Positions 52,201 to 60,137 of a stretch of DNA of 64,000 nt are shown in pieces. The notes under the pieces are model-generated. The model had not been told where the DNA came from, searched no databases, and saw nothing but the letters and a program-made list of their open reading frames with translations. Each line of letters starts with the position of its first letter. Within the stretch, counting starts at the first letter, position 1. The position numbers were made by a program, and so were the translations under genes. The stretch is from Ruminococcus sp. JC304 (GTDB lineage: Bacteria > Bacillota > Clostridia > Lachnospirales > Lachnospiraceae), in the NCBI GenBank assembly GCA_000285855.2, contig HE978651.1:1785115-1849114 (forward strand), written 5' to 3'.

Positions 52201-55200
52201 TTCTGATAATTAAAGGTATACTTAGAATATTGTTGATTATTTTGCTTTATTGGCTCTCCCTGACAATTATCCTGTGTATAAAGATATACGTTAAATTCAA
52301 CAAATCTGCCATTTCGGGTTGCAGAATTTGTATAAAGAGGACGTGGCAAGTATTTAAATCCTCTTAAAGTTACTGGTTTACCGAATGTTACATCTATATG
52401 ATGTAATTCTTGAGGATTTTTGTTTCGACAGTTATTTTTGTTCCAATCACTATGCCAAAATGTGGCTGAATCTCCATCGAACATATTGTTAACAGGATTC
52501 CCTGAATTCGCACATCCCGTCGTAGTTGTTTTTCCATACCCAAGCCATGATTCCACCATGGATGTCTGCAATTTCTGGCTGTCCTCAACCTTTGCAGGTT
52601 CAATATCCAAAACGTTTATGGTGCTTTTAAGTTTTGTCTGACGTTTATAATTATAGTTAATAATATATTCAATTACTCTTGCCTGACTTATGTCAGTTTT
52701 CAGTAATGGAATCTTTACATTTGCAGGTGTTGGTGTTACTGTCTCCCCGTCTGAAAGTTCATCGGAACCGTCTGAAATCCCAGAGGAATCAGTTGTCTGT
52801 CCCAGCTTGCGATATTTATTCTCGCTCTCAATATATTTCAGTATTTCCTCAAAACCTTGGACTGCATTTTCTGAAGCTGTTGAACCAGAATCACCATCTG
52901 CATCCGGATTAAAATTCGTATGAAAATTAACGTTTATCAGATCGGACTGATGTGTTGGCTCATTTGTTTTTGCAAAAGTATTTTTAAAAACATATACCAG
53001 AGTATTCACATAATGTCCATCCGAATCCTGGTCTGTTCCTTTTATATACGCCGCGAAAGATTGAGCTGTTGTTAAATTATCTGTTAGTTTCGCAGCATTA
53101 ATAATCGTAGGAATATTGCTCATTTCCTTTGCAGCGGCCTGATTGATGTCGGAACTATTAACATAGATCAATCCATATTCCGCCAGCTTACCGGATGTAT
53201 TTGACGCAGCAGTATCACCTGCTGAAAATGCACCGTTATCATCTATGACATCTGCTGAGTTATCTGTAAACTGTGAGGATGCATCTGCTTCATCAGATAT
53301 ATTATTTGTTATCTGCGCAGAATCTTCTGTAGTCTGAGAATCGATTGCGGTTCCATCCTGAAATTCATCTGTGGATGTACTGTCATCTGTGGCTTCTGTA
53401 AGTTCTTTCTCAATGGACACCAGCTCAACTCCGGCTTCGCTGACCATTGGATCTACTTCTGAAATATCTCCTTCATTCTGAGCTGCTGCCTGATCTTCTG
53501 ACTGGGTTTCGTTTGTATCCTGAGTGTCGGTATTCTGATCATCCGAGGTGTTGTCTGTCTGCACATCATCCGACTGTATATCATCTGTCTGAGAGTTGCC
53601 TGCCTGTGTATCATCTGAGTTTACGCTATCATCTGCTGATGAATAATCGGAATCAGTGTTATCGCCGTCACCAGTTGTTTCCGTAGCTTCACTGTCACCG
53701 GATGCCGCAGATGCCGTTTCATCAGCGCTTCCATATTGCCTATTAAACTCTTGTGTAGTTATAGTAGTTACCTCGATTTTAAAGGCATCAAACTGTTTCC
53801 TCTCATCACTTCCTGCTTCACCCGGTTCCAGATGGAATACATACTGTTTAAACCAGTCATGGTTTGTATATCCCCCCTGGTAATACATATGATCTACTTC
53901 TACAGTCTGTTCTGTGGCATTATCATCAGGTATAAAATCATAATTTCCTGTACCCGGAGTTAATTCATATTCAGCATCAGAGACATAGTATGTTGCCTTA
54001 TCAGGATTATCCTCATGGATATACGGATTACTTTCATCCGCATAGGAAGGTGAATACCAGCCATAATATTTATAAGCATGGGTATCTTCTGCTGCCGCAG
54101 GTTCATCCTTTTTACAGCAGAAATATACCGCTGACACCTTATAATAATAATTCCCAATTCCCAGTTCCGTTGGGATTTTATGTACATCATTATAGGATAC
54201 AGGCTGGCGGCAAGTCACTATGGACACAGGATACTTGACTGCTCTATCTACATTACCGTCCTCCCAGATCCAAAACCAGTACTGCCCGTCCTCAAGAGTA
54301 ACATTGCATTTTCGATTACTTTTATCTGTTAAAGAAACAGCAGTTTGACTTAAATCAAAAGTCCCATTCTGAATAGCCGCTGTATTTGTTTCTGCCTGTT
54401 TCTTCACAGCATTCAGATTACTGATCATAGTATATTTGTAAAAAGGATACTGATCAATTGTTTCCCCGTAATAAACCAGCGGATTGGAGGGATCCGATGT
54501 GGGATCCACGTTTGTTCCTTGTTCATTCAGATTTGACTGATAAGGAATCAGCGGATTGGATTCTACATTATCGCTGGAATCTTCTGCACTGTCTGTACCG
54601 GCTGTGGCTTCTGAAACTGTATTTGCATCTGCAGACACATTATTATCCGGTTCAGCAGACTCCTGAGGGTCAACGCCTGTGCCAGTACTGTCAAAACTGT
54701 CCTCTGTTTCGGCAGCATCTGCACCGGATGTAAAATCTCCATCTGAGAAGGCTGCATCTGCATTTCCTTCCTCTGCCTGAGGAACCTCAGGAACAGAATC
54801 CTGCTGGGTTGCCTGCGTCCGATCTGTGGTATCATCCACACTCATGAATTCATCCTCACCAGAAGAAAAAGCAGTACCGTTCTTCACAGAAGTATCCAGA
54901 AGTTTTTTCGCACCATTCAGATCTACGGAAGAATTTTCACCGGGAAACTCAAATACTCCCTCTGTCAGATTATTCGCAATCTCTTCGGTAAGATCCTCAT
55001 ATACATTTTCATAATATCCATAATTTCCATCTGCAGAATTGTAATCTGCCAGAATACTATTATTGGCTAATTTCTCACCATTCTCATTAAAATTTTCATT
55101 TAATACTTCATTGCTTACAGGTTCAAATGTCAGAAAATAGGGAGAATTTGCCTCTCCACTGCCAGTGTAATAGAAGTTCTGGATGTTTTCCCTGACCTTT

Positions 55201-55886
55201 TCATTCTTATTTTGTGCATCATTTGCATCCTGCCGGATTGGATAATACTGCTGTTCCTTTTTGGTGTAGTCACCGGTACCGGCTGTATTCTCCTGATAGT
55301 TTCCCTTCACCTGTACCTTGTAGCTTTTGGACTTCCCGGTACTATCCGTAAAGTCAATTTTTTTCCAGTCGTTTTCCCAGGATCCTGTAGCCTTTTCATC
55401 AGGTGAAAGAATATATTTTTCCCTGTATTCGCTGTAGGAAAGAGGATAATCAGAGTCTTGTCCTTCCCCTCCTGATTTATAGCAGACATTCTGAATTTGC
55501 TTAATATTTGTCGTCTGCGTACCATCGGCAAATTCTTTGCGAAGTTCCGATGTGGGAAGCTTGGACAATCCCTCTTCCAGTGATTGGAACTTCATGGTCT
55601 GTTCCTGTTCATCACTGTCTGTATATTTATATTCATACAATTTCACATAGGGTTCCTGCCCTGACACATAGTAGCCGATCTCCGCCTCATTTGTATTGTC
55701 CACAATCTCCAGGATTTTAAATGGCTTCTCCTCAGAGGTATCCTTTACAATCTGCTCGATTCCGGGCATCATGGCATAGGAAGCCTGGACGGAGACACTT
55801 GTCTGCAGCAATGCACCTGCTCCCAGGACTCCGGCCAGGGACAGGGCGATGCCGGAGGCAATTAATTTTTTATGCCTGATCTTCAT
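49290..55886 (-). CDS. Giant secreted surface protein with F5/8 type C-like domain and acidic low-complexity regions
   Basis: 2198 residues. A signal peptide (KIRHKKLIASGIALSLAGVL, cleavage near VQA-SYA) is followed by KPFKILEIVDN, which recurs in variant form as INVLDIEP (~1160) and IKVLQLQAD (~1680). The latter two precede GAT-like Rossmann segments (KYDMIYIGDQ, GYDMLIIGFADG). Acidic Ser/Asp/Thr/Glu-rich stretches lie at ~360-480 and ~730-930. A discoidin-like (F5/8 type C) domain lies at ~1185-1370 (NNMFDGDSATFWHSDW, LHHIDVTFGKPVTLRGFKYLPR). No LPXTG anchor. The start at 55886 has GGAG 9 nt upstream. Likely binds glycans or another surface ligand; function unknown. The DUF5057-like N-terminus is from memory only. 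Confidence 0.85.
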   Translation of the reverse strand: MKIRHKKLIASGIALSLAGVLGAGALLQTSVSVQASYAMMPGIEQIVKDTSEEKPFKILEIVDNTNEAEIGYYVSGQEPYVKLYEYKYTDSDEQEQTMKFQSLEEGLSKLPTSELRKEFADGTQTTNIKQIQNVCYKSGGEGQDSDYPLSYSEYREKYILSPDEKATGSWENDWKKIDFTDSTGKSKSYKVQVKGNYQENTAGTGDYTKKEQQYYPIRQDANDAQNKNEKVRENIQNFYYTGSGEANSPYFLTFEPVSNEVLNENFNENGEKLANNSILADYNSADGNYGYYENVYEDLTEEIANNLTEGVFEFPGENSSVDLNGAKKLLDTSVKNGTAFSSGEDEFMSVDDTTDRTQATQQDSVPEVPQAEEGNADAAFSDGDFTSGADAAETEDSFDSTGTGVDPQESAEPDNNVSADANTVSEATAGTDSAEDSSDNVESNPLIPYQSNLNEQGTNVDPTSDPSNPLVYYGETIDQYPFYKYTMISNLNAVKKQAETNTAAIQNGTFDLSQTAVSLTDKSNRKCNVTLEDGQYWFWIWEDGNVDRAVKYPVSIVTCRQPVSYNDVHKIPTELGIGNYYYKVSAVYFCCKKDEPAAAEDTHAYKYYGWYSPSYADESNPYIHEDNPDKATYYVSDAEYELTPGTGNYDFIPDDNATEQTVEVDHMYYQGGYTNHDWFKQYVFHLEPGEAGSDERKQFDAFKIEVTTITTQEFNRQYGSADETASAASGDSEATETTGDGDNTDSDYSSADDSVNSDDTQAGNSQTDDIQSDDVQTDNTSDDQNTDTQDTNETQSEDQAAAQNEGDISEVDPMVSEAGVELVSIEKELTEATDDSTSTDEFQDGTAIDSQTTEDSAQITNNISDEADASSQFTDNSADVIDDNGAFSAGDTAASNTSGKLAEYGLIYVNSSDINQAAAKEMSNIPTIINAAKLTDNLTTAQSFAAYIKGTDQDSDGHYVNTLVYVFKNTFAKTNEPTHQSDLINVNFHTNFNPDADGDSGSTASENAVQGFEEILKYIESENKYRKLGQTTDSSGISDGSDELSDGETVTPTPANVKIPLLKTDISQARVIEYIINYNYKRQTKLKSTINVLDIEPAKVEDSQKLQTSMVESWLGYGKTTTTGCANSGNPVNNMFDGDSATFWHSDWNKNNCRNKNPQELHHIDVTFGKPVTLRGFKYLPRPLYTNSATRNGRFVEFNVYLYTQDNCQGEPIKQNNQQYSKYTFNYQNDQKAEEKICNFNQSYSNVKSIKIEITKAGDNNNENENFASCAELSFITDMPEVKVTTMTAAEFVGHIDDIGSKYDMIYIGDQTNSNPNTKLLTGGGSLLYAHVGEVRGPASSSNTDLLKLLGQLDIDYDQNWSQTNENGKIIRRFAPINTYRKDGAGYYRGSGNDITSQICSELKEFVQSGYPVIFASGLMENDSRSIDTSKVDSASYYYEFMEYALKYENTFSSLELQSDTSKLDFFANLAKPVINFTEKPKEPHRIDETGNYPNRGLIEDGQLKYVFSIKNDSDAAPAVTTYDCNLYLDLNFDGNLSDREEQSSYIQITDESGQVISSIKDDGDKTHYELRAGKTYTLTRKLPEAYFKIITWKLEISSNRNPYIHTSETGYAKQGRNGTQKQTIKVLQLQADADGNYWDLTTGKSELKDRLFQSKIKKLNNDNNFDFNIQIESVSVTKINNFQAEDDDHKLKKILDNGNEVLNGAAGSGGYDMLIIGFADGFNNINNDCHQVEDILDFIKSGKSVLFSHDTTSYINYDQDEMYKKIATTAYEIDENTDIRTESGRFRKWGLELNRYLRSVVGMDRYGITSTEIINSGTGQTLSQLLKQGKELNADQVDFNTLMKLAGDVAYQNGDRNKTYAQTQAYSNEYLSINVDTKRVKKAEKINDGAITQYPYEMGDDPITLAETHGQYYQLGLEQDRDINGNSDGKSDVVVWYTLTDNYYSASPRDVRNNYYFYSKGNVIYTGAGHKPSKRGYLDDTGENGNKNEAEVNLFINAIVAAANVTAVEPKAGFVKSMNPNAGTEAIKYYMTDQTFALPDNEVNVVNNNIELYLNIKEYNMVSADLNKSDLDKQEMTIQFYIEDESGTIQENSGINKNLTDITRQIGNIKEYGGSKKGIDVGTDGMFHTKNSSVYSLKLNNIEQYLKRQNADGTYIYKNNCKVYAKVSSTVYLYNKPNTRTVWTSVDLKQRQLFDLD

Positions 55887-55916
55887 CTGTATATTCTCCA
55901 CTTCTTGATGTAAACG

Positions 55917-57068
55917 TTATAAGGTTACCATATGCTTCTTGTCCAGGCGGGCATATACCCACTCCCTGAAAAGGGTATAGATCACGGACACTGTCGGGAT
56001 AAAGATCAGCATACCCACAAGTCCCATCAGGCTGCCGCCCAGGGTAACAGCCACCAGCACCCATATGGACGGAAGTCCCACAGAGCCTCCCACCACATGA
56101 GGATAGATCAGATTTCCCTCAATCTGCTGAAGGATCAGGAAAAGTCCCAGGAACAGCACCGCCTGCATGGGGCTTACCATAAGGATCAGGAAAAAGGAAA
56201 TCCAGCATCCGATAATTCCTCCAAACAATGGGATCAACGCTGTAAAACCGATCAGCACTCCCACCAGCATGGCATAAGGGAATCGGAAAATGGACATAGA
56301 AACAAAAAACATGCTTCCCAGGATCACAGCCTCAATACACTGTCCTGTAATAAAGCTGGAGAAAATCCGGTTGGACAGATTCCATACATGTGCCAGGTAG
56401 CGCACCGGCTTTTCCGGTAAGAGAGCATACAGAGCCTTTTTCACCTGGCAAAGGAGCTTTTCCTTGGAAAGAAGTACATAGCAGGCAAACACAAAGCCAA
56501 TGGATATATTCATAGCTGTGCTCAGCAGTCCCATGGTAATGGATACTGTGGAAGAAACAAAATTATCGACACCGCTTTTCAGTACTCCAAGCATAGAATT
56601 AATAATCTTGCCCGGCTCAATGTCCAGAGACTGGGTCCATTTTATGATCTCCGGATTATTTCCAAAGGTAGTATCGATCCACTTCTGGATCACCGGTATA
56701 TTGTCCTCTATCTTTTTGGCAACACTTACCAGAGTTGCACCCAGCTCTGGCACTACTACCAGCATAACAATGATAAGCACACAGACCAAGAAACAGATGG
56801 AAAGCACCAGACTTACCGGTCTGGCAAGCTTCATGGCTGCCTTTTTCTGCAGCTTTACAGCCTTGCCAAAGAGATGCTTTTCAATAAATTTCATAGGCAC
56901 ATTCAGAATAAAGGCGATTCCGCATCCCAAAATAAATGGAAAGAGGAAGCCCAGAAGTACCTTAGCTGTGCCGATCACAATATCCAGATGCTGGACACCC
57001 AGATACAAAAGTACGGCAAAGGCAATGAGATATCGTATTTTTTTCATGTTTTCCTTGTCTAACTGCAT
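55917..57068 (-). CDS. AI-2E/PerM family membrane transporter
   Basis: 383 residues with about eight hydrophobic helices: the family start YLIAFAVLLYLGVQHLDIVIGTAKVLLGFLFPFILGCGIAFILN, a middle extracytoplasmic segment, and the conserved LIGFTALIPLFGGIIGCWISFFLI and PHVVGGSVGLPSIWVLVAVTLGGSLMGLVGMLIFIPTVSV. Members export small molecules or act as ion/H+ antiporters; substrate unknown. It is immediately upstream (31 nt) of the giant surface protein on the same strand, so the two are probably co-transcribed. Confidence 0.9.
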   Translation of the reverse strand: MQLDKENMKKIRYLIAFAVLLYLGVQHLDIVIGTAKVLLGFLFPFILGCGIAFILNVPMKFIEKHLFGKAVKLQKKAAMKLARPVSLVLSICFLVCVLIIVMLVVVPELGATLVSVAKKIEDNIPVIQKWIDTTFGNNPEIIKWTQSLDIEPGKIINSMLGVLKSGVDNFVSSTVSITMGLLSTAMNISIGFVFACYVLLSKEKLLCQVKKALYALLPEKPVRYLAHVWNLSNRIFSSFITGQCIEAVILGSMFFVSMSIFRFPYAMLVGVLIGFTALIPLFGGIIGCWISFFLILMVSPMQAVLFLGLFLILQQIEGNLIYPHVVGGSVGLPSIWVLVAVTLGGSLMGLVGMLIFIPTVSVIYTLFREWVYARLDKKHMVTL

Positions 57069-57164
57069 TTTATGTTTTTCCCTCTCTACTACGCAATGAT
57101 ATGTTTTCTTTCTTATGACTTATGCCCTCTCTGAGTTCACATACAGCATCCTATAACTTCCTTA

Positions 57165-57207
57165 TAAAAAAAGTACAGGAGCTTCTGTCTTTTAGAAAAC
57201 TCCTGCT
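57165..57207 (-). terminator. Terminator upstream of the PerM gene
   Basis: CAGGAG and CTCCTG pair around a loop of about 18 nt, then TACTTTTTTTAT on the minus strand. It ends whatever transcript crosses element copy 2, before the PerM start. Confidence 0.65.
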
Positions 57208-57355
57208 TAAAATAAATAATGAAAATAAAAGCATGACTTTTCCGAAAGAACAGATCTGGAATCTGTATAGAAAATAAAGGTTTGGATTTGAAGAAATAAG
57301 AAAATATGCTTTTGCTTATATTAACACGGTTCGTCAGGCGTTACAAGGAATTTTT
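57199..57355. repeat. Structured intergenic element, copy 2 (upstream of PerM/surface-protein locus)
   Basis: About 157 nt, related to 49100-49248. AAAAGCATGACTTTTCC (57227-57243) pairs with GAAAATATGCTTTT (57300-57313); the stem position matches copy 1 while the sequence differs, suggesting structural conservation. The rest of the 493-nt gap 57069-57561 is AT-rich, with no gene seen. Confidence 0.6.
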
Positions 57356-57561
57356 TTCGGAAATATTGGTCAGGCGGATATTCGCAATTGAAACAGGGGA
57401 CTTACTTAATTCGGTTAAAAAAATTTCAATTGCACAGGAGCTTATTCTGTGTTATTATCTCAACATAATTGCAAAAAATGTCTTGCATCTAACTTGACCA
57501 TTCACAAATTGCTTCCTTGTGAGACAATTTTGTTATTCTTAAAAATTAGTAAGGTGAATCT

Positions 57562-58464
57562 ATGCATAATAAAAATAAAGGTTTTACTCTGGTAGAGCTG
57601 ATTGTGGTGATTTCGGTTCTGGCAGTTCTGGTCGGAATCCTGGCACCGGCTTATACGAAATATGTAGAGCGAAGCCGTGAGTCTGTGGATCTGACCAATG
57701 TTCGTGCAGCATATGATGAAATAGTGGCTGAAGTCACTCTGGAGGGAATAAGTACCACTACAATAAAGAAATCTGTACCACTGAAACAGAAAATCGAAGA
57801 CTGGCAGTCCTCCAAAACTGTCTCCATCGCAGGCTATTCCAATAATGACCCAGTAAACTGGAAAGGCGTTCCCAAAGCGGGCGGAAGCTGTGAGATCTAT
57901 TTTGATGAGGATGGAAACGTTGTGTTTGACTGGAGAGGGGAGAATGCTGGGAAGACGTATCCCTTTAATACTGAAGTAACCGATTTAATGGGCCCCCTCA
58001 ACCAGTCTGGACTTTTAAAAACTCCTACTTTAGTGAAGAATAAGAACTTTGAAATTGATTCCAGCTGCACTACTTCAACGATGGTTCCTGAAATCAAAAA
58101 GCATATTGGAAATGACAGCTTGCTGAACAATGGTACCTGGGCTTATTATGGTGACGCAACTAACTCAAAACATCAATACCTTTTCTGGACTTCCGTAAAT
58201 ACCACTGCAATTGGTGAAGGTCAAAAAATTCCGGTTATAATCAGCACAAATGATGGAAAATTTTATATTTCCGAAACAAAAACCGCCAAAAGGAAAACCA
58301 CCTCAAACTATGTGGTAATTGCACAAGGGGAACTACAGGCAAAAAACTATGCTAAATATCTTTCTGCCGATAAAAAATATGACTCTTTAGAAGCCGCCTA
58401 CGATGCATATGAAAAGATAATTGCCAAAGACTATCCAGACTACAAAGACACACTGCCAAAATAG
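57562..58464 (+). CDS. Type IV pilin-like protein (pseudopilin)
   Basis: 300 residues with a class III prepilin leader: short basic KNKG followed by the processing site G/FTLVELIVVISVLAVLVGILAPAYTKYVERSRES, with the Glu at +5. The C-terminal ~240 residues are a large globular domain with several Ser/Thr/Asn and two Cys, not a minimal major pilin. AAGGTGA precedes the ATG. No prepilin peptidase, assembly ATPase or platform gene is in this window, so it is an orphan here. It may use machinery encoded elsewhere. Confidence 0.85.
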   Translation: MHNKNKGFTLVELIVVISVLAVLVGILAPAYTKYVERSRESVDLTNVRAAYDEIVAEVTLEGISTTTIKKSVPLKQKIEDWQSSKTVSIAGYSNNDPVNWKGVPKAGGSCEIYFDEDGNVVFDWRGENAGKTYPFNTEVTDLMGPLNQSGLLKTPTLVKNKNFEIDSSCTTSTMVPEIKKHIGNDSLLNNGTWAYYGDATNSKHQYLFWTSVNTTAIGEGQKIPVIISTNDGKFYISETKTAKRKTTSNYVVIAQGELQAKNYAKYLSADKKYDSLEAAYDAYEKIIAKDYPDYKDTLPK

Positions 58465-58480
58465 CAACTCAACTACAAAA

Positions 58481-58518
58481 GCCACAGACCGGTCTTGACA
58501 CCAGTCTGTGGCTTTTTT
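58481..58518 (+). terminator. Terminator between pseudopilin and cyclase genes
   Basis: GCCACAGACCGG/CCAGTCTGTGGC stem with an 8-nt loop and TTTTTTG; the A-rich opposite flank allows use by both converging genes. Confidence 0.88.
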
Positions 58519-58527
58519 GTAACCTGC

Positions 58528-59952
58528 CTATCTTCTGTCTGCACCGCTTTCCTTATAGTAGCGTTCCTTACTCTGATACATTCTTGCATCTGCAGCTTTT
58601 GAAATTTCATATGCACTATCCCAGTTTCTCTCTGTGCTGAAAACCCATCCGTATGACACAGTCATTGAATCAACAAACTTTCCATGCCAGTTTGCCACAC
58701 TGGAGTCGAAGCTATGTATCAGCTCTTCCACCTGGCTTGGATTCTCTGTAATGATCACTGCAAATTCATCTCCACCGATTCTGTATACCTTTCCATACTC
58801 ATGAAAGCTGTTTCTCATACAATCTGCAGCTGCACATATAAGTTCATCTCCTGCCATATGCCCATAAGTATCATTTGCCCGTTTTAATCCGTTCAGATCT
58901 GCAGAAATGTATACCCATTCCTCACTAAGATTAAGCTTTTTCATATCATTTTCATATGCATGCCTGTTTAAACATCTGGTAAGCTCATCCGTATTTGAGG
59001 TGTATATCAGTTTTTCTTTTTCCAGTCTTTCTTTCATCACTTTGGAAAACATATAGGTGATACAACAGGATGCCAGCACCAAATATGCGCCTACTATAAA
59101 AATAGCAATCATGCCGCCCTGCTGATAAAATGAATCCTCTACAGTTACAATAACAATATAGTTATCATTCTGGCGCATCATGCATCTGTAGCGCTTTCCA
59201 TCCATTCTGATCTGTGTTACAGTCGCACTGTCATCACTGACATGATCCGCTGATATCCCCACATCTTCCAGTTTTTCCCCTAATTTGCTACTGTCCGTAG
59301 CTCCTTCTATTACCTGTCTATCCGCATCTGCAACTATAATTTCCATGCCTTTATACACCGGCATTCTGGCAACTACATTGGAAATGTTATTCTGCTTTAT
59401 TTCCTTGAGAAGTCTCTTTGGCTCAATTCCCACCTGGAGCATCTTGGTTCCGTCTTCATTCCAGGTGATGGCATACATCATTTTCTTTCCCTCTGCAGTA
59501 TTTGGAGTAACATCCTGGCACATGGTCAGCGATTTATTCTTAAGCATGGGTTTAAAATACTCCATCTGCGCACCGGAATCAAAATTATAGCCAAAATACT
59601 TGGGCGCAGAACCACTGTAAATAGTTCCCTGATCATCAAACAGATGTATCTCATCAACAGCCATTAATTTTGCTATTTTCTGTAACTCATCCACATCATA
59701 TTCTACCGCCGGATCGGAATCAATCATATAGGACACCGCTTTAGCCCTTACAATATAATCATCCTTTAACGATTCGATCAGCTCGTTCCTGCTCTCATCA
59801 TTTTTATCAAGCACAGTAATCACACGATCAAGAAGCACCTTTGATGTTCTATGGGCATTTCTGTCATTAACATATTTCAGAATGCTCGCTTCAAGGAGTA
59901 AGGCAACCACAATTATCATAATAGATAAAATTATAATTTTTTTCTTCTTCAT
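58528..59952 (-). CDS. Membrane-bound diguanylate cyclase (GGDEF) with extracytoplasmic sensor
   Basis: 474 residues. A transmembrane helix (~5-28), an extracytoplasmic Cache-like sensor (~30-275; for example DEIHLFDDQGTIYSGSAPKYFG), a second helix (~285-308) and a GGDEF domain with the intact signature YRIGGDEFAVII. The inhibitory RxxD I-site upstream of GGDEF reads HEYG, so product inhibition is likely absent. The start at 59952 is preferred because AAGGA lies about 10 nt upstream. It likely produces c-di-GMP in response to an external ligand, the counterpart of the EAL protein at 42-45 kb. Confidence 0.9.
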   Translation of the reverse strand: MKKKKIIILSIMIIVVALLLEASILKYVNDRNAHRTSKVLLDRVITVLDKNDESRNELIESLKDDYIVRAKAVSYMIDSDPAVEYDVDELQKIAKLMAVDEIHLFDDQGTIYSGSAPKYFGYNFDSGAQMEYFKPMLKNKSLTMCQDVTPNTAEGKKMMYAITWNEDGTKMLQVGIEPKRLLKEIKQNNISNVVARMPVYKGMEIIVADADRQVIEGATDSSKLGEKLEDVGISADHVSDDSATVTQIRMDGKRYRCMMRQNDNYIVIVTVEDSFYQQGGMIAIFIVGAYLVLASCCITYMFSKVMKERLEKEKLIYTSNTDELTRCLNRHAYENDMKKLNLSEEWVYISADLNGLKRANDTYGHMAGDELICAAADCMRNSFHEYGKVYRIGGDEFAVIITENPSQVEELIHSFDSSVANWHGKFVDSMTVSYGWVFSTERNWDSAYEISKAADARMYQSKERYYKESGADRR

Positions 59953-60022
59953 ATTTCCCATTCCTTTGTCAGATATGTGGTTTTAGTGTAGCAAACGGCA
60001 GATGGGATGTCAACCTGGGAAA

Positions 60023-60095
60023 ATGAAGAAGCCACAGACTGGTAATTTCCAGTTACTGTTCACTCCGTTCACAGTAACGATTTCCAGTCTGTGGC
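60023..60095 (-). terminator. Terminator-like hairpin after the DegT-like gene, containing palindrome copy D
   Basis: Outer 12-bp arms GCCACAGACTGG/CCAGTCTGTGGC (60031-60042 and 60084-60095), nearly identical to the stem at 58481, enclose palindrome copy D at the apex. A T-rich tail follows on the minus strand. Confidence 0.65.
60052..60078 (+). repeat. 27-nt palindrome, copy D
   Basis: GTTACTGTTC, 7 nt, TTCACAGTAAC; arms GTTACTGT/ACAGTAAC. Located inside the loop of a terminator-like hairpin. Confidence 0.75.
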
Positions 60096-60137
60096 CTGGT
60101 TAGATTTATCAAGCGGATATTTCCAAAATGCTTTACT

